DNA from: Gimesia maris
GTDB lineage: Bacteria > Planctomycetota > Planctomycetia > Planctomycetales > Planctomycetaceae
Direction of reading: 5' to 3'
DNA length: 64,000 nucleotides
Assembly (NCBI RefSeq): GCF_008298035.1
Contig: NZ_CP042910.1
Location: 2,805,001 to 2,869,000 of the forward strand
A program made the position numbers and the translations under genes. The notes under the pieces were generated by a model. That model searched no databases and had not been told where the DNA came from. It worked only from the letters and a program-made list of their open reading frames with translations. Below, one piece after another: positions 54,434-62,361 of this stretch. How positions within the stretch are numbered: the stretch's first letter is position 1; each line of letters starts with the position of its first letter.

Positions 54434-55294
54434 ATGAGTAGTCGAACAGGACGTGCGTATCTGGCAAAGACCACGCTGGAGGTCATGGAAGTGGGGCAGT
54501 ATGTGAATCCACGGGGAGAGACGGTAGCGATTGCTGCAGAGATGGCAGCCTGCAATGCGGGTTCAGCCTGTTTTGAACCAGAGACGCTGGAACAGATGCG
54601 GGATGAAGTGGTGAAGAGCCCGGTTCCGTTTGTGGAAACTGAATTCCGTCTGGAGAATGAAACGACATTAGAAGGCGCACGCGCGCTGGCGGCGGATTCG
54701 ACGACGGGGCGGATCGGTGTGTTAAATTTCGCGTCTGCAAAAAATCCGGGAGGTGGATTTCTGGGCGGCAGCCAGGCGCAGGAAGAGAGTCTGGCACGCA
54801 GTTCAGCGCTGTACGCTTCGCTGAATCTGTTTCACAGCCAGTACTACGAGACACATCGCAAGTTACGGAGCGCCTTTTATTCGGATCGCATGATTTACTC
54901 CCCTGCCTGTCCGGTATTTCGGGATGATGCGGGTTCGTTCCTGGAGTCGAGTTACCAGGTCGACTTCCTGACGAGTGCGGCTCCCAATGCGGGAGCGATT
55001 CAGAAGAATGAGTCCGTGCATGTAAGCGAGATTCCGCAGGTCTTCATGGCGCGTATGGATAAGGCGCTTGCTTTATTCGCTGCACAAGGTTGTCAGACAC
55101 TGGTGCTGGGGGCCTGGGGTTGTGGTGTTTTTCGAAATTCTCCTGATCTGGTAGCGCGTTTGTTCTCTGAATTCCTGCAATCGGGTGGGCCTTATTTCGG
55201 GCGATTCAAACAGATTCGCTTTTCTGTACTTGACCGCAGTGAGGAAAAACCGATATTGAAAGCATTCACAAATTATTTTGAGCGCTCAAAGTAA
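54434..55294 (+). CDS. Microbial-type PARG domain protein (TIGR02452-like)
   Basis: This family has a macrodomain fold and removes ADP-ribose from proteins or poly-ADP-ribose. The glycohydrolase signature is clear: NFASAKNPGGGFLGGSQAQE, with GGG at 106-108 and the QEE pair at 116-118 (catalytic glutamates), followed by LARSSALYASL. The C-terminal GAWGCGVFRNSP loop is the phosphate-binding part. The ATG at 54434 has AGG nine bases upstream and is favoured over a GTG at 54428. Most relatives are single-gene or toxin-linked; here it is followed 22 bases later by an unknown 156-residue protein. Confidence 0.9.
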   Translation: MSSRTGRAYLAKTTLEVMEVGQYVNPRGETVAIAAEMAACNAGSACFEPETLEQMRDEVVKSPVPFVETEFRLENETTLEGARALAADSTTGRIGVLNFASAKNPGGGFLGGSQAQEESLARSSALYASLNLFHSQYYETHRKLRSAFYSDRMIYSPACPVFRDDAGSFLESSYQVDFLTSAAPNAGAIQKNESVHVSEIPQVFMARMDKALALFAAQGCQTLVLGAWGCGVFRNSPDLVARLFSEFLQSGGPYFGRFKQIRFSVLDRSEEKPILKAFTNYFERSK

Positions 55295-55316
55295 TGATCA
55301 GAGATATGAGGTATGA

Positions 55317-55787
55317 ATGGGCTTCTTTGACAGGTTTAAATCGAAACCAGCGGCCACCACAGTCAGTAGTGCCGACAGTGTGGCACGGATTATGGTGGTG
55401 CTGGAATGCGATGGCGACCAGGTATTATTTATTTTGCTGGCCGACGATGGCACGATCAATCGGATGGGGACGGGTACGGAAGACAATCGGGAACAGGGAC
55501 TGTTTATCGGGGTGATTGATACTGCTGCATTTGTGACAGTGCGCAGTGTCTGCAGTCCGGTCCTTGATGACTGGATCGGCGGGTATGGTGATCCGGATGC
55601 AGCGGGTAAGCCATGCAAACTGCTGGTGGGTTTTCAGACATCTGCCGGCGCAGAACTGTTGAGCCAGTGGGAGTACGGCACGGAATCCAAGGGACCGCCG
55701 GCTGAAGTAATTGCGGTGGTGAAGCAGGCCGTCCAGGCGACGGAAGACTGGTATGCGGAGCAGAAGGCGCTGTCAGCCGATGGTTGA
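55317..55787 (+). CDS. Unknown protein paired with the PARG-like gene
   Basis: I do not recognise this 156-residue family. The N-terminus MGFFDRFKSKPAA resembles short amphipathic leaders found in membrane-associated or filament-like proteins. The middle (ARIMVVLECDGDQVLFILLADDGTINRMGTG) is predicted to be mostly beta, and the C-terminus is helical (EVIAVVKQAVQATEDWYAEQKAL). A GAGG site lies before ATG 55317. Position suggests it works with the ADP-ribosyl hydrolase, perhaps as a substrate or partner; that is inference only. Confidence 0.75.
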   Translation: MGFFDRFKSKPAATTVSSADSVARIMVVLECDGDQVLFILLADDGTINRMGTGTEDNREQGLFIGVIDTAAFVTVRSVCSPVLDDWIGGYGDPDAAGKPCKLLVGFQTSAGAELLSQWEYGTESKGPPAEVIAVVKQAVQATEDWYAEQKALSADG

Positions 55788-55793
55788 GGATTG

Positions 55794-55824
55794 CTACTAC
55801 GAAAAACATAAAATGCACGAAAAT
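55794..55824 (+). repeat. CACGAA-type dispersed repeat, copy 5
   Basis: CTACTACGAAAAACATAAAA then TGCACGAAAATG, seven bases after the stop of the preceding gene; moderately diverged. Confidence 0.7.
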
Positions 55825-55922
55825 GTGCTGGTGATGTGAGGAGTGCAGGAACTTCACTTTTTCAATGAGACTTTGCAGACTTGCTGCTGTTGCCTAAGAT
55901 GGCAGTATCGATCTGTCTGGAA

Positions 55923-55965
55923 GTGAGGACGACCTCACCGCTCCTGGTTCAGCGGGGACGGCCCC
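55923..55965 (+). promoter_or_regulatory. Guanidine-II (mini-ykkC) riboswitch
   Basis: Two short hairpins each carry the diagnostic ACGR loop: GTGAGG-ACGA-CCTCAC (55923-55938) and GGGG-ACGG-CCCC (55954-55965), joined by a 15-base linker. This is the two-hairpin architecture of the guanidine-II riboswitch, where the two loops kiss when guanidinium binds. An AAGGA ribosome site lies ten bases after the second hairpin (55975-55979), so binding would be expected to free it and raise translation. The downstream gene is a Gdx-type guanidinium exporter, the standard target. Confidence 0.93.
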
Positions 55966-55986
55966 ATCAGTGTGAAGGACTATACG

Positions 55987-56307
55987 ATGTCGTGGCTGAT
56001 TCTTATCCTGGCGGGTCTATTTGAAGTGGCCTGGGCCGTGGGCTTGAAATATACAGAAGGTTTTACGCGTCTGCTCCCTTCCCTCTGGACCATCGGTTCG
56101 ATGATTGTCAGCCTGGGATTACTGGGGCTCGCGATGAAAACTCTGCCTCTGGGGACCGCTTATGCTGTCTGGGTCGGAGTCGGCGCCCTGGGAACAGTCA
56201 TCCTGGGGGTCATACTGTTTCAGGAGCCGATCAATACGATTCGGGTTATCAGTGTGCTGTTGATCCTGACCGGGCTCATTGGTCTCAAACTGGGGGCGGC
56301 AGGCTAA
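55987..56307 (+). CDS. gdx: Guanidinium exporter Gdx (SugE-type SMR)
   Basis: This small multidrug-resistance protein exports guanidinium in exchange for protons. The product of 106 residues starts [20 protein letters not shown], with the essential Glu13 in the first helix, and contains [14 protein letters not shown] and [19 protein letters not shown], which follow the Gdx/SugE rather than the EmrE/Qac subgroup. Four membrane helices are visible. The guanidine-II riboswitch and AAGGA site lie directly before the ATG, so expression should rise with guanidinium. Confidence 0.95.
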   Translation: MSWLILILAGLFEVAWAVGLKYTEGFTRLLPSLWTIGSMIVSLGLLGLAMKTLPLGTAYAVWVGVGALGTVILGVILFQEPINTIRVISVLLILTGLIGLKLGAAG

Positions 56308-56373
56308 ACTGCCCGCGTATTCCACTTCTATAATATTTAATAAACTGGATTAAACTCTGAATGTCGTTTTTTA

Positions 56374-56404
56374 CTACCACGAAAAACTCGAAATGACACG
56401 AAAA
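56374..56404 (+). repeat. CACGAA-type dispersed repeat, copy 6
   Basis: CTACCACGAAAAACTCGAAA then TGACACGAAAA, 66 bases after the gdx stop and preceded by a T-run. Confidence 0.8.
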
Positions 56405-56464
56405 ATGTGTTTTGATTTTATACTGGTGAAGTGAAATAGGCATGAGTTACTTGAAGGAGAAATT

Positions 56465-57010
56465 ATGAGTCGTGCTTTGCTGGTGATAGATGTGCAGAAC
56501 GAATATTTCACGGGAGCGCTGCCGATTACTTATCCGGCGGGTCATCTGGAGCAGATCCTGGTGGCGATGGATGCGGCTGCCGCGAAACAGGTGCCTGTGA
56601 TTGTGGTGCAGCATCATATGACTGATCCGGACAAGCCGTTCTTTCAGAAAGGGACGCCGGGCTGGGAATTACATGATGAGGTGGCGAAGCGGCCGCGCGA
56701 ACTGCTGCTTGAAAAGACGCTACCGGGCAGTTTCACCGGTACGGAACTGGAAGACTGGTTGCGGGAGCAGAGCATCGATACGGTGACGATTGCCGGGTAT
56801 ATGACACATATGTGTTGTGATACGACGGCTCGACAGGCGGTGCATCGGGGGTTTACGGTTGAGTTTTTGAGTGATGCGACAGGGACGCTGGCGCTGTCGA
56901 ATTCAGCCGGTGAGGTGACGGCGGAAGAACTGCAGCGGTCGATTCTGTGTGCCCAGCAGATGATGCTGAGCGAAGTGCTGGACGTGGCGACCTGGATCGG
57001 GCGGCTGTAA
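56465..57010 (+). CDS. Isochorismatase-family cysteine hydrolase
   Basis: The fold is that of isochorismatase/nicotinamidase-like amidohydrolases. The catalytic triad is visible as Asp9 ([10 protein letters not shown]), Lys84 ([10 protein letters not shown]) and Cys117 ([15 protein letters not shown]), with the cis-peptide AGYMT before it. An AAGGAGA ribosome site precedes ATG 56465. Substrates in this superfamily include nicotinamide, isochorismate, biuret and ureido compounds. Its position right after the guanidine exporter hints at a nitrogen-compound substrate, but a 157-base gap with a repeat makes co-transcription uncertain. Confidence 0.9.
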   Translation: MSRALLVIDVQNEYFTGALPITYPAGHLEQILVAMDAAAAKQVPVIVVQHHMTDPDKPFFQKGTPGWELHDEVAKRPRELLLEKTLPGSFTGTELEDWLREQSIDTVTIAGYMTHMCCDTTARQAVHRGFTVEFLSDATGTLALSNSAGEVTAEELQRSILCAQQMMLSEVLDVATWIGRL

Positions 57011-57149
57011 GGAACTCAGGTTGGTGTCTTGAGGGGGCCCTGTGAAGAATTCATCGTAAATAAATGAAAATCATTTTGAACTGTTCGTGTGTTCTGGTTA
57101 AGATATTTTTCTACCCGCGAATCATTTCATCCTTGAGGAACGAACTCTC

Positions 57150-58046
57150 ATGAGCACAGTCGACAGCCAGGCGGTTGATACCAAACTTACCCAGTTAAAT
57201 TTGAAGCTTTCCCCCAATATTAATTATCGGCTGGAGACGATGTTCCCCAAGCTGGAGGGGATGTTTGCCAAGAGCGGAATCAAGAAAAAATTTCAACTGG
57301 TGAAACGTCTGGAACCATTGCTGGAAGAGATGCTGCTGGAAAAAGAAGAAGTGCTGTTCATCTCTAAAGGGAATCAGTCATCCTTCTCTGAGCAGTTTTT
57401 CATGGGAGCCCTCTGGGCCCAGACGATTAATCATACGGCGGTCGTGCTGACGAACTTTCGGCTGCTGTGTATCCGTACGAATGGCAAAGGCAAACCCAAG
57501 CGTACGTTCTGGTCGATTTATTACAGTCAGATCAAGGATCTGAAAAGTACGATCTTCGGAAACGCCAAGATCTGTCTCAAAGATGGCAAGAACCTGAATT
57601 ATTCAGGGTTTCCAAAAATCGACCGCAAGACGATGCGGTCGGTATTTCTCGATGCTTATAAAACGTTTGACGAGAAAGGCTTCGATCCGGAAGTAACTCA
57701 GTCGCGTGAAAACCTGTGTGGCAACTGTTTTGCCGTCGTTCCCAAACACGATTACCACTGTGAAGCCTGTGGCGCGACGTTCTGGAAGCCGTCGGAAGTG
57801 GGAATTCGCAGTTTCTTCTTCCCGTCGTGGGGCGACTTTGTGATGAAGCATTATCCGGTTGCTTTTGCTGAGTTCTGTGGTTTTATGATTTTACTGGTCG
57901 TACTGGCTGCCGCGATTTCGAATGGTAATTACGGGTTTGCCGTGATTCTGTTTGTGCTGGCGAATGGTGGCGACGCCGCTATTACGGCGCAGATCGCGGC
58001 GAAAGGGCTGCATCTGAAATCGGTTCCTGAATCCCAGTCAGCCTGA
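57150..58046 (+). CDS. PH-like domain protein with zinc ribbon and membrane helices
   Basis: The first 60 residues form a helical region. Residues about 70-165 look like a bacterial PH-like (bPH) domain: EEVLFISKGNQSS, TAVVLTNFRLLCIRTNG, SIYYSQIKDLKSTIFGNAKI and LKDGKNLNYSGF alternate in the strand pattern of that fold. A zinc ribbon follows: CGNC at 190-193 and CEAC at 204-207. Two hydrophobic helices close the protein (about 232-250 and 252-275). A GAGGAA site precedes ATG 57150. This combination suggests a membrane-bound, lipid- or protein-binding regulator, but no function is known to me. It stands alone. Confidence 0.75.
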   Translation: MSTVDSQAVDTKLTQLNLKLSPNINYRLETMFPKLEGMFAKSGIKKKFQLVKRLEPLLEEMLLEKEEVLFISKGNQSSFSEQFFMGALWAQTINHTAVVLTNFRLLCIRTNGKGKPKRTFWSIYYSQIKDLKSTIFGNAKICLKDGKNLNYSGFPKIDRKTMRSVFLDAYKTFDEKGFDPEVTQSRENLCGNCFAVVPKHDYHCEACGATFWKPSEVGIRSFFFPSWGDFVMKHYPVAFAEFCGFMILLVVLAAAISNGNYGFAVILFVLANGGDAAITAQIAAKGLHLKSVPESQSA

Positions 58047-58205
58047 TCGTGCGACCTGTGCGGTTTAACAGTTGTGGTTTTTTGGATCTGAGGATTATTT
58101 GTGCGATGACTCCACAGCCGGCAGCGTTGATGCTCGATAAATAAAGCGGATGGTGGCAGCGGGAGCCATCCAGAATACAGTTGATCGAACATTGGAGAAT
58201 AGCTT

Positions 58206-59384
58206 ATGCGTATTATGCGGCCGCGGGTCTGTATGCTGATTTTGGGGATGAGTCTGATACTGCCAACTGGTGTGATGCAGGGGCAGACGATTAATCACAA
58301 ACTGGAACCTTATCTGAAATCGGGCAATCTGCCGGCGGTCGCCGCCGCAGTGGTCGATCGGGGCGTGCTGACCGAATATGGTGTGGTCGGAACGCGGAAG
58401 ATGGGTGCGGATATTCCGGTCACCATTCATGACAAGTTTCATCTGGGGTCCGATGGTAAAGCGATGACCGCGACCATCGCGGGCATGATGATTGAAGAAG
58501 GCAAGTTGAAATGGGATTCGACACTGGGCGACGTTTTTCCAGAGTTGAAAAAAACGATGGCGCCCGGCGTGGAGAAAGTGACGCTGGAGCAACTGCTCTC
58601 ACATACGAGCGGCATGCGGGCCGACGATGAAAACCTGATGAAGCTGCTGAAAGATTCGTTTGACGTCGATGGAGATTTGAACGACCAGCGGTATTGGCTG
58701 TTAAAGGAATCGGTCAAGCTACCTCTCGTGGCAGAACCGTCAAAGGCGTGGGCTTATAACAATCGCGGGTATACCATTGCGGGTGCGATGATTGAACGCG
58801 TCAGCGGTAAAGCGTGGGACGAACTGATTGTGGAACGCATTTTTGAACCGTTCGAATTGACGACCGCCGGTCTGGGAACGCAGTCCACACTCGGAAAAAT
58901 CGATGCACCGCTGGGGCATGTGGTACAGAAAGATGGCAAGGTCAAGTCATATATGGCCGGGCCGAACGCGGATAACTCGTTGATCCTCGGACCAGCGGGA
59001 ACCTTGCACCTCTCGATTCTGGATTTAGCAACCTGGGCCGGGTGGAACGCCGGGAACGGGACGCGGGCGCCTTGCAATATCGTCAAGCCGGAAATGGTGG
59101 AGAAAATTCATACGCCTGTGTTTACGATCAAAGGGGAAAACCGTCCGGGAACGCCACCCGAAGGGAAATATGCACATGGCTGGGGTTGGGTGACTGTCGA
59201 CTGGGCGCCGTATCCCCTGCTCTACCATGGCGGCTCGAATGGGAAAAACCTGGCGCAGATCTGGATCGATAAGAAAAAAGATATTGCGATTGTGATCATG
59301 ACGAATATCGGCGGACAGCAGGCCGACGATGCTTTGCGCGGCATTGCGAAAGAACTGTACCAGGCTGCAACTGCGGGGTATTAA
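58206..59384 (+). CDS. Exported beta-lactamase-fold serine hydrolase
   Basis: The signal peptide (VCMLILGMSLILPTGVMQG) sends it to the periplasm. The SxxK motif is LGSDGKAMTATIAGMM, the second motif YNN is in AWAYNNRGYTIAGAMI, and LLYHGGSNGKNLAQI replaces the KTG region, as in esterase-type members. LEQLLSHTSGM is a common family landmark. A GGAG site lies nine bases before ATG 58206. The product differs clearly from the cytoplasmic-looking hydrolase at 34.5 kb, so they are not recent duplicates. A hairpin follows at 59418. Confidence 0.87.
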   Translation: MRIMRPRVCMLILGMSLILPTGVMQGQTINHKLEPYLKSGNLPAVAAAVVDRGVLTEYGVVGTRKMGADIPVTIHDKFHLGSDGKAMTATIAGMMIEEGKLKWDSTLGDVFPELKKTMAPGVEKVTLEQLLSHTSGMRADDENLMKLLKDSFDVDGDLNDQRYWLLKESVKLPLVAEPSKAWAYNNRGYTIAGAMIERVSGKAWDELIVERIFEPFELTTAGLGTQSTLGKIDAPLGHVVQKDGKVKSYMAGPNADNSLILGPAGTLHLSILDLATWAGWNAGNGTRAPCNIVKPEMVEKIHTPVFTIKGENRPGTPPEGKYAHGWGWVTVDWAPYPLLYHGGSNGKNLAQIWIDKKKDIAIVIMTNIGGQQADDALRGIAKELYQAATAGY

Positions 59385-59417
59385 CGCAGAAACAACGAAT
59401 CAGATTGGGATCTGAAA

Positions 59418-59459
59418 ACGACTCCGTTCTCTCATTTATTGTTGAGGGAGCGGAGTCGT
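59418..59459 (+). terminator. Long hairpin after the serine hydrolase
   Basis: ACGACTCCGTTCTCTCA (59418-59434) and TGAGGGAGCGGAGTCGT (59443-59459) pair along nearly their whole 17 bases with a few mismatches. No T-tract follows, so it is a possible terminator or mRNA stabiliser. Confidence 0.5.
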
Positions 59460-59514
59460 GGTATAACGGTTGCGGGACTTTTTGTTTTTCACATCTGTCC
59501 GGAACTGACACACC

Positions 59515-60213
59515 ATGTTAAATCCCATGTATTCCCGACACGCTGCCGAATATGCGACAGCGATCAGAGACAACAGCTATAATGCTTACTATGAACGCCC
59601 TTCTCTCTGCGCCCTGCTGCCGGAACTGCAGGGAAAACGGGTAATTGATCTGGGCTGTGGACCTGGTGAATACGTTGCTTACCTGGCATCCAGGGGCGCG
59701 ACGGTGACCGCCGTTGACAGTTCTGCTGAGATGATCTCGCTGGTACAGCAGAAGCCAGGAAAAACTATCAACGCGTATGTGCAGGATCTTGCACAGGGCG
59801 TGCCTGATGAAGCGGACCAATCTTTTGATCTGGCCGTTTCTCCTTTGATGATTCATTACCTGGCAGATCTGACGCCTCTGTTCCGTGATGTGAAACGCAT
59901 ATTGAAGCCAGCGGGACTGTTTGTGTTTTCAACGCATCATCCGTTTGTGGACTATCAGTTCTCGCCGAGCGGCAATTATTTTCTGACGGAAAAAATCGTC
60001 GACGAGTGGGATACAATCGGTTCACCCGTGCGAGTGGAATATTATCGTCGGTCCCTTTCGACGTTAATGCAGGCATTGACGGATGCGGGCTTGTGCGTCG
60101 TAGAGATGAGTGAAGGCAAACCGGACGAACAGATGCAGCAGAGTGATCCAGAAAGCTATCACAAGTTGTCAACCGCGCCGGGATTTCTGTTTTTGAAGTG
60201 CCGTGTGATGTGA
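59515..60213 (+). CDS. Class I SAM-dependent methyltransferase (UbiE-like)
   Basis: The SAM-binding motif is RVIDLGCGPGEYVAYLAS with acidic AVDSS in strand 2, followed by FDLAVSPLMIHYL (motif II) and ILKPAGLFVFSTHHP. The 232-residue length and the YYERPSLCALLPEL start fit small-molecule methyltransferases. The substrate is unknown. The following SRPBCC gene lies 40 bases downstream, and both could be part of one transcript. Confidence 0.9.
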   Translation: MLNPMYSRHAAEYATAIRDNSYNAYYERPSLCALLPELQGKRVIDLGCGPGEYVAYLASRGATVTAVDSSAEMISLVQQKPGKTINAYVQDLAQGVPDEADQSFDLAVSPLMIHYLADLTPLFRDVKRILKPAGLFVFSTHHPFVDYQFSPSGNYFLTEKIVDEWDTIGSPVRVEYYRRSLSTLMQALTDAGLCVVEMSEGKPDEQMQQSDPESYHKLSTAPGFLFLKCRVM

Positions 60214-60253
60214 GTGCGTTGTATGAACAGTAACCGAATGATTGAGCCGGTTT

Positions 60254-60733
60254 ATGGAATTGTGTTTTGAACAGACTGTTCCCGCTGATCGCGAGACGCT
60301 ATTTCGGTTTCATGAAGATCCGGCTCATCTCGGGTTGCTGCTGGCGGAGTGGCCTGGCTTTCGCGTGTTGCGGCATGCGGGGCATATTCACCCCGGGGCC
60401 GAGACCTGGGTTGAGCAGATGATTGCAGGTTGTCTGCCTGTCGTGATGGGTTTTCGGCATGATCTCTATGAGCCTGGGCACCGCTTTGGTGAGACGCTGA
60501 TTCATGGTCCGTTTTCCCGTTTCTCACACATTCATGAATTTGAAGAATTATCAGCCGGAACAATCGTACGGGATGTGTTGAATGTAGAACTGGCGTGGCA
60601 GTTTGGCGGGGCTCTGATGACGCGGACGTTTCTTGTTAAAGATTTACGCGCGGCGTTTGCGTTTCGGCATCGTTCCTTACTGCGTCTAGTGGATAGTGAC
60701 GTGGTAAGCCGATTTGTGACGGAAACTGAATGA
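60254..60733 (+). CDS. SRPBCC-family (polyketide cyclase/START-like) protein
   Basis: The segment LCFEQTVPADRETLFRFHEDP, then HLGLLLAEWPGF, WVEQMIAGCLPVVMGFRHDL, FSHIHEFEEL and VRDVLNVEL follow the helix-grip layout of ligand-binding SRPBCC proteins. The 159-residue length is typical. ATG 60254 is chosen; a TTG at 60242 is in frame. Such proteins bind hydrophobic molecules in a central cavity; the ligand is unknown. Confidence 0.82.
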   Translation: MELCFEQTVPADRETLFRFHEDPAHLGLLLAEWPGFRVLRHAGHIHPGAETWVEQMIAGCLPVVMGFRHDLYEPGHRFGETLIHGPFSRFSHIHEFEELSAGTIVRDVLNVELAWQFGGALMTRTFLVKDLRAAFAFRHRSLLRLVDSDVVSRFVTETE

Positions 60734-60745
60734 AGGTGAACGTTC

Positions 60746-61291
60746 ATGGAAGTAGCGACATACATTTTATTCGGACTGGGTTGTCTGGGCGCGACGGATA
60801 TTGCGCTGTACCACAGTTTTTCGCATGGGATCCGGAGTCACCCGGATGCGCGGGCCGAGCTGGTGGTGCACAGTCTGCGCGGGCCGACTTACGCTGCGCT
60901 GTTTCTGGTGATACCGAATTTGGTGCTGCAGGGCTTTTATTTCTGGTGTCTGCTGGCGCTGTTTGTTTTTGATATATTGATTTCGATTGTGGACTTTGCG
61001 CTGGAACGGGAGAGCCGTCGGTTGCTGGGAGGTCTGCCCAGCGGTGAGTACGTGCTGCATATCATCATTGCGATGCTGTTTGGTGGGCTGGTGACAGCGG
61101 TCTGTCTGGAAGCGGCTGCGTGGCGGAATGAGCCGACACAGATTATTTATGCGCCTGCGGCCGTTCCCGATGTGCTGCGGCTGGTGATGGCTGTGATGGC
61201 GCTGCTGGTGCTGTTTTCCGGAATTCAGGATGCGATCGCGGCGCGAAAACTGTATGCTGTACCGTTACGCGGAGATCACAGTAAGAAGTAA
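60746..61291 (+). CDS. Small four-helix membrane protein, unknown
   Basis: Hydrophobic stretches at about residues 4-22, 47-70 (AALFLVIPNLVLQGFYF and on), 100-120 and 143-165 give four membrane helices. YHSFSHGIRSHPDARAEL in the first loop is a His-rich stretch. No family is recognised. It starts 12 bases after the SRPBCC stop, so it belongs to that operon. Confidence 0.75.
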   Translation: MEVATYILFGLGCLGATDIALYHSFSHGIRSHPDARAELVVHSLRGPTYAALFLVIPNLVLQGFYFWCLLALFVFDILISIVDFALERESRRLLGGLPSGEYVLHIIIAMLFGGLVTAVCLEAAAWRNEPTQIIYAPAAVPDVLRLVMAVMALLVLFSGIQDAIAARKLYAVPLRGDHSKK

Positions 61292-61321
61292 TGGTTTCCA
61301 GAGCGATTCAGGGAGATTGAG

Positions 61322-61419
61322 ATGATGGACGAGCCCGGTTTTTCGATCGACCGGAATTCAACCTGCTTCCTGTGACGGTTATTGTGCCATTGGCTCTGAT
61401 GATTTTGATGCTGACCTAA
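61322..61419 (+). pseudogene. Possible remnant of a small membrane gene
   Basis: GGGAG before ATG 61322 opens a frame that stops after 17 residues. Another frame over the second half (to TAA at 61419) encodes the protein-like tail PEFNLLPVTVIVPLALMILM. A single frameshift would join the two into one small membrane protein, so this may be a broken gene; chance cannot be excluded. Confidence 0.25.
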
Positions 61420-61431
61420 AGGGAATCAAAA

Positions 61432-61761
61432 ATGGCTCCTGAGATGATTGGCTTAATCGGCGCTGTCGGCGGCACTCTACTGGGTTTTCTGGGAGGCGTG
61501 TACGGTACCTGGAACAGCATTCAACAGACAAACGGGCCGCGGGAACGGACGTTTGTGGTGAAGCTGGCTGTACTCTACTGGATTGTGGTTCCCATATTTG
61601 TGGTGTTGGTATTTGTATTACCCGATCCCTGGAACTATTACATCTGGCTGCCTTACGGGCTGTGGCTGACCTCCACAATTCGTCGTAGCGCTCTTAGACA
61701 GCAGGCGATTCGGGAAGCGGAGGCTCGGGATGAATCGTTGCCACTGACTGAGGTGAAATGA
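61432..61761 (+). CDS. Small membrane protein, unknown
   Basis: This 109-residue product has a Gly-rich N-terminal helix (IGLIGAVGGTLLGFLGGVYG), two central helices (LAVLYWIVVPIFVVLVFVLP and YYIWLPYGLWLTS) and a charged C-terminal tail. GGGA lies ten bases before ATG 61432. No family is recognised. It is on the same strand as the SRPBCC group. Confidence 0.75.
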   Translation: MAPEMIGLIGAVGGTLLGFLGGVYGTWNSIQQTNGPRERTFVVKLAVLYWIVVPIFVVLVFVLPDPWNYYIWLPYGLWLTSTIRRSALRQQAIREAEARDESLPLTEVK

Positions 61762-61806
61762 AACGAACTCAAATCACCTCAGTGTTGTGATTCCGTTCAA
61801 TGAGGC

Positions 61807-62316
61807 TTATCCAAACACGGGTTTCATACCAAGCGATGCGCGAATGGTGGTAATTTGACCGCCGTGAATGAAGTCATGCTGCGACAATGTATGCACTGCA
61901 GTAATCGCGTTTTCGGCAATCGATGCGATTGCTTCAGGAGAGGCTTGCCAAAGGGCGTCCCCTTCCAGAGTCTGGGCCCATTTGATGAATCGATTTCGTG
62001 CGGTTGTCATGCGTTCCAACAGTTCTTCCCGGTCAGGGTAGTCAGCAGGGTTATCACTGGGGGTGGTACCGTTCGTGAAACGTTCTCTGTGTTCTGCCGG
62101 CAGACAGCTGGGTTCATCAAGAAATGCAGAACTGAATGCATCATCGGCGAATGCCAGATGCCCCATGATCCACAGGGCATGGTTTCCACCGCCGACACGC
62201 AGATGCAACTGATCGTCGGATAAAGTCTCTAAAAGTGCCAATACAAAATTGCGAGAGCGATGCAGTTGCTCGATAGCGAGTTCGGCCAGGGAGAGTGTTT
62301 GTTGTTGCATCGACAT
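61807..62316 (-). CDS. DinB-family protein
   Basis: DinB-like proteins are four-helix bundles with three histidines that bind a metal. Here HALWIMGHLAFADDAF gives the first region and SQHDFIHGGQITTIRASLG the two C-terminal histidines, which are the diagnostic spacing. The 169-residue length fits. Some members are thiol-dependent (bacillithiol/mycothiol) transferases; the role here is unknown. It is the third gene of the ArsR-AHSA1-DinB unit. Confidence 0.9.
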   Translation of the reverse strand: MSMQQQTLSLAELAIEQLHRSRNFVLALLETLSDDQLHLRVGGGNHALWIMGHLAFADDAFSSAFLDEPSCLPAEHRERFTNGTTPSDNPADYPDREELLERMTTARNRFIKWAQTLEGDALWQASPEAIASIAENAITAVHTLSQHDFIHGGQITTIRASLGMKPVFG

Positions 62317-62361
62317 GAGTCGTCTCCTGGTTTGGTTTGTAAGAGGTTGTTAACAGTGCGT

